A stretch of 64,000 nucleotides of DNA from Pigmentiphaga litoralis (lineage in GTDB: Bacteria; Pseudomonadota; Gammaproteobacteria; Burkholderiales; Burkholderiaceae_B), in NCBI RefSeq assembly GCF_013408655.1, contig NZ_JACCBP010000001.1, positions 2,356,001 to 2,420,000 of the forward strand, given 5' to 3'. The notes beneath the pieces are model-generated. The model did not search any database. It was given only the letters and a program-made list of their open reading frames with translations, and was not told where the DNA came from. Below, piece after piece: positions 27,626-38,927 of the stretch (position 1 is the stretch's first letter; every line of letters begins with the position of its first letter). A program made the translations under genes and the position numbers.

Positions 27626-28866
27626 TGGCCATGGTTCCCGACAGCGACATCACGATCCTGGGCGGCGGCCCGGTCGGCACCACGCTTGCGCTGCTGCTGG
27701 CCCGGCTCACGCCCCGGCCCGAACGCATCGTGCTGTGCCGGCCGGAACGGGCGGTCGGACCCGGCCCTGCAGTGGCCGACACCTCCAGCCCGGACCCCCG
27801 TGTGATGGCGCTGAACCATGGCAGCCGCGTGTTGCTGCAGAGCCTGGGCGCCTGGCCGGAAGGCGGCGCAGACATCGCCGACATCCACGTGTCGCAACGC
27901 GGACGGCTGGGGCGCACGCACATCTCGCACGCCGACTTTGGCGTGGACGCCCTGGGCACCGTCCAGTCCTACGCCGCCATCATGCAGGCGCTGGCCGACC
28001 CGCTGGCTGCGTCGGGCGTGACGGTGCGGGCCGGCGCGGCCAGCATCGTTTCGCAGGACGACTCCGCCGTCCACCTGATCCAGGGCGATCTCGCCTGGAC
28101 AAGCGCGGCCGTCGTGCAAGCCGAAGGCGGCACGTTCGACCAGCAGGAAGCCAAGGACGTCCACCGGAAATACGACCAGCATGCGGTCCTGGCCATTGTC
28201 ACGGCGGAACGTCCGCGCCAGGGGTGGGCATTCGAGCGTTTCACCCGCGAAGGTCCACTGGCGCTGCTGCCTTTCCCGAGCCATCTGAACCATCAAAGCC
28301 ATCCGGGCCACCCGGGCGCAGGCGGGGGCGCAACCGCATCCGGCCGCTACGCCCTGGTCTGGTGCTGCCAGCCAGACCGTGCCGCCGCGCTTGCAGCCAT
28401 GGACGACGCTGCCTTTGCCGCCGAACTGAATGCCACCTTTGGCACGCGGCTTGGCACGCTGTCCGTTGCGGGCCCGCGCCACAGCTACCCGCTGGGCATC
28501 AATGTCAAGAAGCAGATCGTCGACCGCCGTCTCGCGGTGATCGGCAACGCCGCTCAGACCCTGCACCCGGTGGCCGGCCAAGGCCTGAACCTGGGCCTGC
28601 GCGACGCGGCAAGGCTGGCCCAGGCGCTGGCCCCGGCGCTGCGGCAGACTGGCGGCGACCCGCGCCCGCTGCTGGCGCAGTATGCCCTGGCGCGGCGTGC
28701 CGACCGATGGCTGACAGCCGGCCTGACCGACCTGATGCCGCGCATCTTCGCCACGGGCTTTTCGCCCATCGAGCATGCCTGCGGCCTGGCTCTGCTGACG
28801 CTGGACCTGTCGCGCACGGTTCGCACGCCGCTTGCCCGCCAGATGATGGAAGGCGCCCGGGCGTAA
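27625..28866 (+). CDS. ubiH: UbiH/UbiF/VisC-family FAD monooxygenase
   Basis: The 413-residue flavoprotein hydroxylase of ubiquinone synthesis has the FAD-binding GGGPVG motif close to the N-terminus and a C-terminal motif GNAAQTLHPVAGQGLNLGLRD, equivalent to the conserved GDAAH...P.AGQG. Asp in the usual GDAA is Asn here. Position directly after pepP favours UbiH, which hydroxylates 2-octaprenyl-6-methoxyphenol, but ring-position specificity cannot be read from sequence. ATG 27625 overlaps the pepP TGA; GTG 27622 is an alternative. Confidence 0.85.
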   Translation: MAMVPDSDITILGGGPVGTTLALLLARLTPRPERIVLCRPERAVGPGPAVADTSSPDPRVMALNHGSRVLLQSLGAWPEGGADIADIHVSQRGRLGRTHISHADFGVDALGTVQSYAAIMQALADPLAASGVTVRAGAASIVSQDDSAVHLIQGDLAWTSAAVVQAEGGTFDQQEAKDVHRKYDQHAVLAIVTAERPRQGWAFERFTREGPLALLPFPSHLNHQSHPGHPGAGGGATASGRYALVWCCQPDRAAALAAMDDAAFAAELNATFGTRLGTLSVAGPRHSYPLGINVKKQIVDRRLAVIGNAAQTLHPVAGQGLNLGLRDAARLAQALAPALRQTGGDPRPLLAQYALARRADRWLTAGLTDLMPRIFATGFSPIEHACGLALLTLDLSRTVRTPLARQMMEGARA

Positions 28867-29003
28867 CCGGCGGTGGTAACCCGGCGGCGCCATGGGGCAT
28901 CGCTACAACCACCTGCCGGCGCGTAGCGGTACAATCCACCCCCATTTCCAACTTTCCTCCGGCGCGCCCTTCCCCACCCTGCGGGAACGTGGCGCCACAC
29001 GTC

Positions 29004-30008
29004 ATGCGTATCGGTCCCTACGATCTGCCCAACAATGTGTTTGTCGCGCCCATGGCTGGCGTGACGGACCGGCCTTTCCGGCAGTTGTGCAAACGCCTGG
29101 GCGCGGGGCATGCCGTCTCGGAAATGGCCGCCAGCAATCCGCAGCTCTGGCACAGCGTGAAAACCGCGCGACGGCTGGACCATGATGGCGAAAGCGAACC
29201 GATCGCCGTGCAGATCGCCGGCAGCGATCCGGCCATGATGGCCGAAGCCGCCGTGTTCAACATCGGCAAGGGCGCGCGCATCATCGACATCAACATGGGC
29301 TGTCCGGCCAAGAAGGTCTGCAACGTGCTGGCAGGCTCGGCCCTGCTGCGCGACGAAGACCTGGTCGCCCGCATTCTTGACGCTGTCGTCACCGCCTGCA
29401 CGCCGCATGGCGTGCCGGTCACGCTCAAGACCCGCACCGGCTGGAACCGCGCCAACCGCAACGTGCTGCGCGTCGCGCGCCGGGCGCAGGACATCGGCAT
29501 CGCGGCGCTGGCGCTGCACGGCCGCACGCGCGAAGACCTGTACACCGGCACGGCCGAGTACGAGACCATCGCGATGGTCAAGGCCGAACTGACAATTCCG
29601 ATCATCGCCAATGGCGATATCTGCACCCCCGAAGACGCGCGCCATGTGCTGGACGTGACCGGTGCCGATGCCGTCATGATCGGCCGGGCTGCCCAGGGAC
29701 GGCCCTGGCTGTTCCGCGAAATCGACACCTACCTGCGCACCGGAAGCCACCACGCGCCGCCCACCCCGACCGAGATCCGCGACCTGCTGCTCGAGCATCT
29801 TGACGATCACTACCGGTTCTACGGCGAATTCACCGGGGTCCGGACGGCGCGCAAGCACATCGGCTGGTACCTGGGATCGCTTGAGGGCGGCCCGGCGTTC
29901 TGCGCACGCATGAACCTGATAGAAAACACGCGCGAGCAGTGGCAGGCCGTCGCGGACTGGTTCGATCACGCGATAGCCCACGCGTCCGACCGGCTGCTCG
30001 CTGCCTGA
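29004..30008 (+). CDS. dusB: tRNA-dihydrouridine synthase B
   Basis: This FMN enzyme reduces uridines in the D-loop of tRNA. The 334-residue TIM barrel starts RIGPYDLPNNVFVAPMAGVTDRP and has the catalytic Cys in NMGCPAKKV, LKTRTGW for tRNA/FMN contact, and the IANGDI and GRAAQGRPW phosphate-binding loops. It precedes fis by 22 bases, the classic dusB-fis operon. A TACAAT at 28930-28935 in the 137-base gap after the ubiH-family gene could be its -10 element, though no good -35 is seen. Confidence 0.95.
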   Translation: MRIGPYDLPNNVFVAPMAGVTDRPFRQLCKRLGAGHAVSEMAASNPQLWHSVKTARRLDHDGESEPIAVQIAGSDPAMMAEAAVFNIGKGARIIDINMGCPAKKVCNVLAGSALLRDEDLVARILDAVVTACTPHGVPVTLKTRTGWNRANRNVLRVARRAQDIGIAALALHGRTREDLYTGTAEYETIAMVKAELTIPIIANGDICTPEDARHVLDVTGADAVMIGRAAQGRPWLFREIDTYLRTGSHHAPPTPTEIRDLLLEHLDDHYRFYGEFTGVRTARKHIGWYLGSLEGGPAFCARMNLIENTREQWQAVADWFDHAIAHASDRLLAA

Positions 30009-30030
30009 ACCCCGCATCAAGGATAAAAAA

Positions 30031-30267
30031 ATGAAAGAACATACGCTTGAAGAATGCGTGCGCCAGACGCTGGAACGCTACTTCAAGGACCTGGAAGGCG
30101 AGACCACCAGCGGTGTCTGGGAGATGGTGCTGTCGGCCGTCGAGCGCCCCATGCTCGAAGTGGTGCTCGGCCGCGCGCAGGGCAACCAGTCGCGGGCGGC
30201 CGAGATCCTCGGCATCAACCGCAATACACTGCGCAAGAAGCTCGACCACTACCAGATCAAGGCCTGA
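30031..30267 (+). CDS. fis: Nucleoid protein/transcription factor Fis
   Basis: The 78-residue DNA-bending protein has the C-terminal helix-turn-helix ERPMLEVVLGRAQGNQSRAA...INRNTLRKKLDHY. It is shorter than E. coli Fis (98), lacking most of the N-terminal beta-hairpin that contacts invertases, as is usual in betaproteobacteria. It is cotranscribed with dusB and has an AAGGATA ribosome site. Confidence 0.95.
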   Translation: MKEHTLEECVRQTLERYFKDLEGETTSGVWEMVLSAVERPMLEVVLGRAQGNQSRAAEILGINRNTLRKKLDHYQIKA

Positions 30268-30368
30268 CCCCCGAAGCGCCCGCTTCCGGTCCGGCTCCGC
30301 GGCCTCGTGCCCGTCTCCGCCATTCCGTTCACCGCCGCTTCCCGCGCGGCACCTTTGCTTAGCTGACC

Positions 30369-31958
30369 ATGAAAATCGAACGCGCGCTGCTTTCCGTCTC
30401 CGATAAATCCGGCATCGTTGAATTTGCCCAGGCGTTGAACCAACGCGGGGTGCAACTGCTGTCCACCGGTGGCACGGCAAAGCTGCTCGCCCAGGCCGGC
30501 CTGCCCGTGCAGGAAGTGTCCGACTACACCGGCTTTCCCGAAATGATGGACGGCCGCGTCAAGACGCTGCATCCGAAGATTCATGGCGGCCTGCTGGCGC
30601 GCCGCGATGCCGAGTCGCACCTGTCTGCGATCGCCGAGCACGGCATCGGCCGCATCGACCTGCTGGTCGTGAACCTGTACCCATTCGTCGAAACGGTCGC
30701 CAAGCCGGACTGCGCGTTTGAAGACGCCGTGGAAAACATCGACATCGGCGGCCCGGCCATGCTGCGCGCGGCCGCCAAGAACCACGGTACCGAAGCCGGT
30801 GGCGTCACGGTCGTGATCGACCCGAGCGACTACGACCGTGTGCTGAACGAGATGGACACGCGTGACGGCGTCACGTCGTTCGGCCTGCGGCTGGACCTGG
30901 CCAAGAAGGTGTACGCGCACACCGCGGCGTACGACGGCGCGATCGCCAACTACCTGACCAGCATGACGGCCGACCCGGAACAGACGGCCGTGCCCGAACG
31001 CGCCGCCTACCCGAACGTGCTGACCTTCCAGGTCCGCAAGACCCAGGAAATGCGCTACGGCGAAAACCCGCACCAGTCCGCGGCGTTCTATACCGACGCG
31101 GCGCCAGCCGCCGGCCTGCTCGCCAACTACACGCAGCTGCAGGGCAAGGAACTGTCGTTCAACAACATCGCCGATGCCGACGCGGCCTGGGAATGCGTGC
31201 GCACGTTCGATGCGCCCACCTGCGTCATCGTCAAGCATGCGAACCCATGTGGGGTGGCCGTGGCCGACAGCCCGCTCGCCGCCTACCAGAAAGCGTTCAA
31301 GACCGACCCCAGCTCGGCCTTTGGCGGCATCATCGCCTTCAACCGCCCGGTCGACGCCGCCACGGCGCAGGAAGTCAGCAAGCAGTTCGTCGAAGTGATG
31401 CTGGCCCCGTCGTACGACGAAGGCGCGCGCGCCATCTTTGCCGCCAAGCAGAACGTACGCCTGCTCGAAGTGCCGATGGGCGACGGCGCCAATGATTTCG
31501 AAGTGAAGCGCGTCGGTGGCGGCTGGCTCGTGCAGCAGCCCGACAACTTCAATGTGCCGCGCGACCAGATCAAGGTCGTCACCAAGATCGCGCCAACCGC
31601 CGCGCAGATGGACGACCTGCTGTTTGCCTGGAAAGTGGCCAAGTACGTCAAGTCGAACGCCATCGTGTTTACGGGCAACGGCATGACCCTGGGCGTGGGC
31701 GCGGGCCAGATGAGCCGTATCGACTCGGCCCGCATCGCCAGCATCAAGGCGGCCAATGCCGGCCTGAGCCTGGCCGGTTCGGCCGTGGCGTCCGACGCGT
31801 TCTTCCCGTTCCGTGACGGCCTGGATGTCGTGGCCGACGCCGGCGCCACCTGCGTCATCCAGCCGGGTGGCAGCATGCGCGACGCCGAAGTCATTGCCGC
31901 CGCCGACGAACGTGGCATCGCGATGGTGCTGACCGCCACGCGTCATTTCCGCCACTGA
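30369..31958 (+). CDS. purH: Bifunctional AICAR formyltransferase/IMP cyclohydrolase
   Basis: It carries out the last two steps of IMP synthesis. The 529 residues have an N-terminal MGS-like IMP cyclohydrolase domain (about 1-140; [12 protein letters not shown] and [10 protein letters not shown]). The AICAR transformylase domain follows, with the catalytic Lys-His in [11 protein letters not shown] and the end motif [18 protein letters not shown]. Length and both active sites are normal. It lies 100 bases after fis and 4 bases before ruvC. Confidence 0.97.
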   Translation: MKIERALLSVSDKSGIVEFAQALNQRGVQLLSTGGTAKLLAQAGLPVQEVSDYTGFPEMMDGRVKTLHPKIHGGLLARRDAESHLSAIAEHGIGRIDLLVVNLYPFVETVAKPDCAFEDAVENIDIGGPAMLRAAAKNHGTEAGGVTVVIDPSDYDRVLNEMDTRDGVTSFGLRLDLAKKVYAHTAAYDGAIANYLTSMTADPEQTAVPERAAYPNVLTFQVRKTQEMRYGENPHQSAAFYTDAAPAAGLLANYTQLQGKELSFNNIADADAAWECVRTFDAPTCVIVKHANPCGVAVADSPLAAYQKAFKTDPSSAFGGIIAFNRPVDAATAQEVSKQFVEVMLAPSYDEGARAIFAAKQNVRLLEVPMGDGANDFEVKRVGGGWLVQQPDNFNVPRDQIKVVTKIAPTAAQMDDLLFAWKVAKYVKSNAIVFTGNGMTLGVGAGQMSRIDSARIASIKAANAGLSLAGSAVASDAFFPFRDGLDVVADAGATCVIQPGGSMRDAEVIAAADERGIAMVLTATRHFRH

Positions 31959-31962
31959 CCGG

Positions 31963-32526
31963 ATGCGTATCCTTGGCGTGGATCCCGGCTTGCGGCGCAC
32001 CGGCTTCGGTGTGATCGATGTCGACGGTCCACGCATGCGGTATGTGGCCAGCGGCACGATCGTCGTTCCCACCGACGACGAACTCGGGCCGCGCCTGAAG
32101 GTCATACTCGATAGCCTGCGCGAGATCATTCGTGAATACGCGCCGCAGACCTCGGCCATCGAAAAAGTTTTCGTGAACAGCAATCCCACTTCCACCCTGT
32201 TGCTCGGGCAGGCGCGCGGCGCGGCCTTCTGCGCCCTGGTGGACTGCGGATTGGGCGTGCAGGAATACACCGCGCTGCAGATCAAGAAATCGGTGGTGGG
32301 CACCGGACGCGCCGCCAAGGAGCAGGTGCAGTCCATGGTGCAGCACCTGCTGGCGCTGGATGGCGCGCCGGCTTCCGATGCGGCCGATGCCCTGGCCTGC
32401 GCCATCTGTCACGCCCATGCCGCGCCACTGGCGGATCGCCTGCGGGCCGCGGGCGTGCTCGACCAACCCGCCTTCGGCCGTCGCGGCACCCGCATGCGCA
32501 ACGGCCGGATGATTGGAAATCCCTGA
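31963..32526 (+). CDS. ruvC: Holliday junction resolvase RuvC
   Basis: This Mg-dependent endonuclease resolves four-way junctions. The 187 residues start [16 protein letters not shown], with the first catalytic Asp, then carry a Glu in SAIEKVFVN, and end with the acidic pair in [15 protein letters not shown]. All four catalytic acidic positions are present. It heads ruvC-ruvA-ruvB with tight spacing. Confidence 0.96.
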   Translation: MRILGVDPGLRRTGFGVIDVDGPRMRYVASGTIVVPTDDELGPRLKVILDSLREIIREYAPQTSAIEKVFVNSNPTSTLLLGQARGAAFCALVDCGLGVQEYTALQIKKSVVGTGRAAKEQVQSMVQHLLALDGAPASDAADALACAICHAHAAPLADRLRAAGVLDQPAFGRRGTRMRNGRMIGNP

Positions 32527-32528
32527 CC

Positions 32529-33101
32529 ATGATTGGACGTCTTACCGGAACGCTCGTCGAAAAGTTTCCGCCCCTGGTGTGCCTGGACGTGCAAGGCGTG
32601 GGCTACGAAATTGACGTGCCCATGAGCACCTTCTATTCGCTGCCCGATGTCGGCGCGAAGACGACGCTGCTGACCCACCTTGCCATCCGCGAAGACGCGC
32701 ATGTGCTGTATGGCTTTGCCACTGCGAATGAACGCAGCGCGTTTCGCGAACTGATCAAGATCAGCGGCGTGGGCGCGCGGATTGCGCTGGCCGTGCTGTC
32801 CGGCATGACCGTGACCGAACTGTCGCAGGCGATCACGCTGCAGGAAGCCGGCCGCCTGACCCGCGTGCCGGGCATCGGCAAGAAGACCGCCGAACGCCTG
32901 CTGCTGGAATTGCGGGGCAAGCTCGGCGCCGACCTGGGCACGACGCCCACGTCCGTGCCCGACAGCCAGGCCGACATCCTGAACGCATTGATCGCACTGG
33001 GGTACTCTGATCGCGAGGCCGTCGCGGCCCTCAAGACCTTGCCGGCCGGCGTGGGTGTCTCGGACGGCATCAAGCTGGCCCTGAAAGCGCTCGCGCGCTA
33101 G
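32529..33101 (+). CDS. ruvA: Holliday junction DNA helicase subunit RuvA
   Basis: The tetrameric junction-binding protein directs the RuvB motor. The 190 residues have an OB-like N domain ([12 protein letters not shown]), helix-hairpin-helix motifs ([13 protein letters not shown] and [13 protein letters not shown]) and the C-terminal RuvB-binding three-helix domain ([16 protein letters not shown]). It starts two bases after the ruvC stop. Confidence 0.96.
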   Translation: MIGRLTGTLVEKFPPLVCLDVQGVGYEIDVPMSTFYSLPDVGAKTTLLTHLAIREDAHVLYGFATANERSAFRELIKISGVGARIALAVLSGMTVTELSQAITLQEAGRLTRVPGIGKKTAERLLLELRGKLGADLGTTPTSVPDSQADILNALIALGYSDREAVAALKTLPAGVGVSDGIKLALKALAR

Positions 33102-33141
33102 GCCTCCGGCCCGGCGCCCTCTTCACTAGGCGAATCCTTTT

Positions 33142-34227
33142 ATGGCGATCCAGTCAGACAAACTTTCCGTTCGCGAGGACCCCAAGCGGGACCCGGTCGC
33201 CGACGCGCGCATCATCTCGCCGCGGCCGGCCTCGCCCAATGAAGAGGCGATCGAACGCGCGCTGCGGCCCAAGGCGTTGGACGAATACGTCGGCCAGCAG
33301 CGGATCCGCGAACAGCTCGAAATCTTCATCACCGCCGCCCGCCAGCGCAGCGAATCGCTGGACCATGTGCTGCTGTTCGGCCCCCCGGGCCTGGGCAAGA
33401 CGACCCTGGCGCACATCGTCGCGCGCGAGATGGGCGTGCAGTTGCGCCACACCTCGGGCCCGGTGCTGGAGCGCGCCGGTGACCTGGCCGCGCTGCTGAC
33501 CAATCTGGAACGCAACGACGTGCTGTTCATCGACGAGATCCACCGGCTGTCGCCGGTCGTCGAAGAAATCCTGTATCCGGCGCTGGAAGATTTCCAGATC
33601 GACATCCTGATCGGTGAAGGCCCGTCGGCCCGCAGCGTCAAGCTCGACCTGCAGCCCTTCACCCTGGTCGGCGCCACCACGCGCGCGGGCATGCTGACCA
33701 ATCCGCTTCGCGACCGCTTCGGGATCATCGCGCGACTCGAGTTCTACACGGCCGCGGAACTGACCAAGATCGTGACGCGCAGCGCCGGGTTGCTGAACGC
33801 GCAGATTTCGGAAGACGGCGCGCATGAAATCGCGCGGCGCTCACGAGGCACGCCGCGGATCGCCAACCGGCTGCTGCGGCGGGTGCGCGACTATGCCGAG
33901 GTCAAGGCAAAAGGGATCATCACGGGCGATGTGGCCAAGGCGGCATTGGCCATGCTTGATGTGGACCCGGAAGGCCTGGACGTCATGGACCGCAAGATTC
34001 TTGAAGCCATCGTGCACAAGTTCGATGGCGGGCCGGTGGGCCTGGACAGCCTGGCCGCCGCGGTGGGCGAAGAACGCGACACGATCGAAGACGTGATCGA
34101 GCCCTACCTGATCCAGAACGGCTACATCCAGCGCACAGCGCGCGGCCGCGTGGCCACGCTCAGCACCTACCGGCATCTTGGACTGGCGGCGCCGTCGAGC
34201 GGCGGCACGGGCGAGCTGTTGCTGTAA
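33142..34227 (+). CDS. ruvB: Holliday junction branch-migration ATPase RuvB
   Basis: The AAA+ motor of branch migration is 361 residues long, with Walker [10 protein letters not shown], Walker B LFIDEIH, sensor 1 GATTRAGML and the C-terminal winged helix ([15 protein letters not shown]). Length and motifs are normal. An acidic/basic extension of about 25 residues precedes the conserved core. It closes the ruvCAB unit. Confidence 0.97.
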   Translation: MAIQSDKLSVREDPKRDPVADARIISPRPASPNEEAIERALRPKALDEYVGQQRIREQLEIFITAARQRSESLDHVLLFGPPGLGKTTLAHIVAREMGVQLRHTSGPVLERAGDLAALLTNLERNDVLFIDEIHRLSPVVEEILYPALEDFQIDILIGEGPSARSVKLDLQPFTLVGATTRAGMLTNPLRDRFGIIARLEFYTAAELTKIVTRSAGLLNAQISEDGAHEIARRSRGTPRIANRLLRRVRDYAEVKAKGIITGDVAKAALAMLDVDPEGLDVMDRKILEAIVHKFDGGPVGLDSLAAAVGEERDTIEDVIEPYLIQNGYIQRTARGRVATLSTYRHLGLAAPSSGGTGELLL

Positions 34228-34273
34228 ACGCGCCGCCCAACGCGGCGGCCCGAACAAGCGCCCGCCCAAAGAA

Positions 34274-34304
34274 AAACGGCCGGATCATCACGATCCGGCC
34301 GTCG
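34274..34304 (-). terminator. Strong intrinsic terminator oriented on the minus strand
   Basis: A perfect 11-bp stem (ACGGCCGGATC at 34278-34288, GATCCGGCCGT at 34294-34304) has a 5-base loop. Five A residues lie on its left and no T run on its right. It therefore functions best for minus-strand RNA entering from the ruvB-ybgC gap, although the hairpin could also slow plus-strand transcription after ruvB. Confidence 0.7.
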
Positions 34305-34690
34305 GTGTATGTGAGCGCCGTGCCTGGGCATCCCCCAGGTCACGTGCTCGCTGCGACAAGCGCAGTTGACTGGTGCAGTGACTGTGAACACTGCGAAGTG
34401 AATGATATCGACGCCGCGTGACACCGCGGTGACAGAAAGCAAGCACTCGTAAAGAGGCGGAAGCGTCAACAGACCCGGACGGCGCCACCCACGCACCCGA
34501 AGCCGTACAGGCGCAAAATCAACGCTTCCTGAATGTCAGACGGCCCCGTTGCGCCAAAGTTCGCTGCTTTACACGCCGTCACATTTACTCGTGCATGAAG
34601 TGCATGCGCCAATGCGGACGCCGTCCGGGTTGTTTACAATTTCGCGTCCCGGCCCGTCGCCGGTCCGACCTGAGCAAGGCTTTCGATAAC
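34305..34690. other. Intergenic region ruvB-ybgC, possible small RNA on the minus strand
   Basis: No convincing coding frame exists in these 386 bases. The preceding minus-oriented terminator has no gene to serve on that strand, so a minus-strand small RNA starting within about 34400-34620 is possible. I tested the sequence by eye against 6S, 4.5S and tmRNA signatures and found no match. Confidence 0.3.
34635..34640 (+). promoter_or_regulatory. Probable -10 element of the ybgC-tol promoter
   Basis: TACAAT preceded by TTGTT lies 50 bases before the ybgC GTG. It would place the transcript start near 34647, which argues against the upstream in-frame ATG at 34595 as the ybgC start. Confidence 0.45.
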
Positions 34691-35161
<471 letters not shown>

Positions 35162-35198
35162 TCCGTCATCTTCTTTCGAATATCTACAAGGACTTTGC

Positions 35199-35875
35199 AT
35201 GAACGCCACCCAGGACATGTCGATCCTGTCTCTGATTACCCAGGCCAGCTTCACGGTGCAAATCGTGATGGGCATCCTGGCGGTTGTTTCTTTGATGTCC
35301 TGGACGTTTATCTTCCGCAAGGCCATCGCGCTCAAGCAGGCCAAGGCACAGACCGACCGGTTCGAATCCGACTTCTGGTCGGGCGGCGACTTGAACATGC
35401 TGCATCAGTCCGTGGCCACGCGGCGTACCGAACATGGCGCGCTGGCACGTATCTTCGAAGCCGGCATGGCCGAATTCGTCAAGGGCCGCCAGGTCAAGAT
35501 GGCCGACACCAACACGCTGCTCGACGGCTCGCGCCGCGCCATGCGTGCGGCCTACCAGCGGGAAATGGACGCGCTTGAATCGCACCTGAACTTCCTGGCC
35601 TCGACCGGTTCGGTCAGCCCGTACGTCGGCCTGTTCGGCACGGTGTGGGGCATCATGCACGCCTTCCGCGGCCTGGCCAATGTGCAGCAGGCCACGCTGG
35701 CCAGCGTGGCGCCAGGGATTGCCGAGGCGCTGGTCGCCACCGCGATCGGCCTGTTCGCCGCCATCCCGGCGGTGGTGGCCTACAACCGCTACTCGCATGA
35801 CATCGACCGGATCGCCATCCGCTTCGACAGCTTCATCGACGAGTTCCTGAACATCCTGCAAAGACAGGTGCGCTG

Positions 35876-35876
<1 letters not shown>
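35199..35876 (+). CDS. tolQ: Tol-Pal motor subunit TolQ
   Basis: The inner-membrane stator protein of the proton-driven Tol complex acts in outer-membrane constriction at division. The 225 residues have three membrane helices (about 18-40, 130-155 and 170-195) and the ExbB/MotA signature STGSVSPYVGLFGTVWGIMHAF. ATG 35199 is preceded by AAGGA; longer frames overlap ybgC. The stop overlaps the tolR start (TGATG). Confidence 0.95.
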
Positions 35877-36310
<434 letters not shown>

Positions 36311-36316
36311 TCGTCT

Positions 36317-37402
36317 ATGGTGCCGAACGACAATTCACGCCGTCCCCTGCCGGTCCCGCCCGAGCCCGGGAAGTGGCCCGCGATAGGCCTGGCGGTGCTC
36401 ATGCACCTGATGCTGGCGCTCGCCTTCATCTTCGGCCTGTCGTGGAACACGACGGCGCCGGGCCCGGTGCAGGCCGAACTGTGGACGGCCTTGCCGCCCC
36501 CGAACCGGCCTGAACCCGACCCGACGCCGGATCCGACGCCCGCGCCGGCGCCTCGTCCTACGCCTGCCCCCACGCCCAAGCCGCTTCCTCCTCCGCCGCC
36601 ACCGCCCGAAACGCGCGTGACGCCGGAAAAGCCCGATATCGCCATCGAGCAGGAAAAGAAGCGCCGCGAAGCCGAAAAGAAACGCCAGGCCGACCAGGAC
36701 GCCGCCGAGCAGCGCGAACGCGACCGCAAGGAAGCCGATCGCAAGCTGGCCGACAAGAAAGCGGCCGACAAGAAAGAAGCCGATCGTCAGCAGGCCGAAC
36801 AGGCACGCCGCGACCAGGACAAGAAAGAAGCGGACAAGAAGCTGGCTGACAAGAAGGAAGCCGATCGCCTGGCGGCCGAGAAGGCCCAGAAAGCCATCGC
36901 CGACAAGGCGGCTGCCGAAAAGGCTGCCGCTGAGAAGGTCGCCGCCGACAAGAAGGCCGCTGCCGAAAAGCGTGCGTCCGACGAACGCGACCGCAAGTTG
37001 CGCGAAGCCTTCCGTAGCGACACCGCGCGCGCAGCCGGCCTGGAAGGCGGACGCGAAGGTGGCCGCGAGGGTGGGCGTGAAGGCGGCAACGCCGATCGCA
37101 ACCAGGCAGCCGGCGCCAGTGGCAACCCCGGATACGCCGACCTGATCCGGTCGTGCGTGCGTCCGGGCGTGATCTACGCCGCGACCGGCAGCTCGGCCAA
37201 CGGGAACCCGACGGCCGTGTTCCGAGTCCAGTTACTACCTTCCGGCGACCAGGCCGGAGCCCCACGCCTGATTCGCAGCTCAGGCGTACCCGCGTTCGAC
37301 CGCGCCGTCGAGAACGGCATCCGGCGCTGCGATCCGTTCCCGCGCCCGCCTTCCGGCCGGTTCGAGTCCAACATAGAAGTTCAATATCGGATGTTCGACT
37401 AA
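36317..37402 (+). CDS. tolA: Tol-Pal energy-transducing protein TolA
   Basis: The 361-residue bitopic protein spans the periplasm. It has an N-terminal helix (about 22-40), a Pro-rich stretch (about 70-100), a long Lys/Ala/Glu/Asp helical domain II (about 110-240) built of repeats such as ADKKEADR, a short GGREGGREGG-type repeat (about 243-255), and a compact C-terminal TonB-like domain that contacts TolB and Pal. The Gly-Arg-Glu repeat between domains II and III is unusual. The stop overlaps the tolB start (TAATG). Confidence 0.92.
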   Translation: MVPNDNSRRPLPVPPEPGKWPAIGLAVLMHLMLALAFIFGLSWNTTAPGPVQAELWTALPPPNRPEPDPTPDPTPAPAPRPTPAPTPKPLPPPPPPPETRVTPEKPDIAIEQEKKRREAEKKRQADQDAAEQRERDRKEADRKLADKKAADKKEADRQQAEQARRDQDKKEADKKLADKKEADRLAAEKAQKAIADKAAAEKAAAEKVAADKKAAAEKRASDERDRKLREAFRSDTARAAGLEGGREGGREGGREGGNADRNQAAGASGNPGYADLIRSCVRPGVIYAATGSSANGNPTAVFRVQLLPSGDQAGAPRLIRSSGVPAFDRAVENGIRRCDPFPRPPSGRFESNIEVQYRMFD

Positions 37403-38763
37403 TGACCCTTGCACATACCCTCGCCCTCACGCCACCGCCCAGCGCGGCGCGCCGCCACGGCCTCGGCCTGTCCCTGAAACGCCGTCTGCGGACGGCCGTC
37501 CTGTCGATGATGACCGCTGCCATCGGGCTGGCCGCCAACGCCGCCCATGCCCAATTGACGGTGCAGATCTCGGGCGCCGGCGCCAACCAGTATCCGATCG
37601 CCATCGCCGACTTCGAATCGTCCGACCCCCAGGGCAAGGCGATCGCCGACGTGATCCGTGCCGACCTGGGCCGCACCGGCCTGTTCAAGCTGATCGACGC
37701 CACCGGCGCCAACCTGTCGGACTCGTCCACGATCGGCTTTGCCGCCTGGAAGACCCGCGGCGCCGACGCGCTGTCGGTCGGCAGCGTGCAGCGCGGCGCC
37801 GATGGCCGCTATGACATCCGCTATCGCCTGGTCGACACCGTCAAGCAGGCCCAGATCGACGGCGTGGCCTTCGCCGCCGGCAACAACCCCAACGAAATTC
37901 GCCGCACCGCGCACCAGATCGCCGATCGTATCTACGAAAAGCTGACCGGTGATCGCGGCGTGTTCTCGACACGTATCGCCTACGTGCTCAAGCAAGGTCC
38001 GCTGTTCGAACTGCAGATCGCCGATGCCGACGGCCAGAACGCCCAGACCGCCCTGCGCTCGCGCGAGCCGATCATCTCGCCCGCCTGGTCGCCCGACGGC
38101 TCGCGCCTGGCCTACGTCAGCTTCGAATCGCGCAAGCCGGTCGTGTACGTGCACAGCATCCAGACCGGCCAGCGCGTGCCGGTCGCCAACTTCAAGGGCA
38201 ACAACAGCGCCCCGGCCTGGTCGCCCAACGGCAACCAGCTGGCGGTCGTGCTGACCCGGGACGGCCTGTCGCAGATCTACCTGATGGGCGCCGACGGTTC
38301 CGGCCTGCGCCGCCTGACGCAATCCCCCGGGATCGACACTGAGCCAGTGTTCACACCCGATGGCAAGTCGCTGCTCTTTACCAGCGATCGCGGCGGCGCG
38401 CCACAAATCTATCGTTTGAGCATCGACAGCGGTTCTGCCGAGCGCGTGAGCTTCAAAGGCACTTACAATATCTCTCCCCAGTTGTCGCCTGATGGCAAAA
38501 CCTTGGTGTATGTCACCCGCCGTGCCGGTTACCAGATCGCATCGCTCGACCTTGCCTCCGGCAACGAAATGCTGCTGACCAGCAGCGGCAAGGACGAGTC
38601 ACCAAGTTTTGCTCCCAACGGAAAAATGATTCTGTATGCAACGTCCCAAGGCGGCCGTGGCGTGCTTGCCGCCGTGTCATCCGACGGCCGCATCACGCAG
38701 ACGCTTTCGGTTCTGAGCGGCGACGTGCGCGAACCTACCTGGGGGCCTTTCCTCACCAACTGA
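37402..38763 (+). CDS. tolB: Tol-Pal periplasmic beta-propeller TolB
   Basis: The 453-residue protein has an unusually long N-terminal region before the signal-peptide core (AAIGLAANAAHA, cleavage near residue 50). The TolB N domain follows (YPIAIADFESSD), then a six-bladed WD40-like propeller with repeated SPAWSPDGSRLAY-type blades. It binds Pal and the TolA C domain. A later start could give a shorter signal peptide, but ATG 37402 overlaps the tolA stop. Confidence 0.95.
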   Translation: MTLAHTLALTPPPSAARRHGLGLSLKRRLRTAVLSMMTAAIGLAANAAHAQLTVQISGAGANQYPIAIADFESSDPQGKAIADVIRADLGRTGLFKLIDATGANLSDSSTIGFAAWKTRGADALSVGSVQRGADGRYDIRYRLVDTVKQAQIDGVAFAAGNNPNEIRRTAHQIADRIYEKLTGDRGVFSTRIAYVLKQGPLFELQIADADGQNAQTALRSREPIISPAWSPDGSRLAYVSFESRKPVVYVHSIQTGQRVPVANFKGNNSAPAWSPNGNQLAVVLTRDGLSQIYLMGADGSGLRRLTQSPGIDTEPVFTPDGKSLLFTSDRGGAPQIYRLSIDSGSAERVSFKGTYNISPQLSPDGKTLVYVTRRAGYQIASLDLASGNEMLLTSSGKDESPSFAPNGKMILYATSQGGRGVLAAVSSDGRITQTLSVLSGDVREPTWGPFLTN

Positions 38764-38927
38764 TACCACCCACCTTGGCGAAATGTCGCGCCGCCGCATC
38801 GTTGTCACGCCTTGCAACGAGCGGCGGCGCGTAGTCCATGTGACACTGCCACGTAACGGGTTGGATTAATCCGGCAATTCGTTTTCTACCCACGCTTTCA
38901 TCTCTGAAAAAACCCAAGGAATCGATC

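Noticed and set aside
30249..32405. Long minus-strand frame opposite purH and ruvC
   Set aside because: Shadow frame with no domain; both plus-strand genes are intact.
34305..34630. 6S RNA, 4.5S RNA or tmRNA in the ruvB-ybgC gap
   Set aside because: None of the conserved elements of those RNAs can be found on either strand.
36650..37000. CRISPR-like or tandem repeat DNA in tolA
   Set aside because: The repeats code for the Lys/Ala/Glu helix of TolA domain II and are irregular in length; no spacers.
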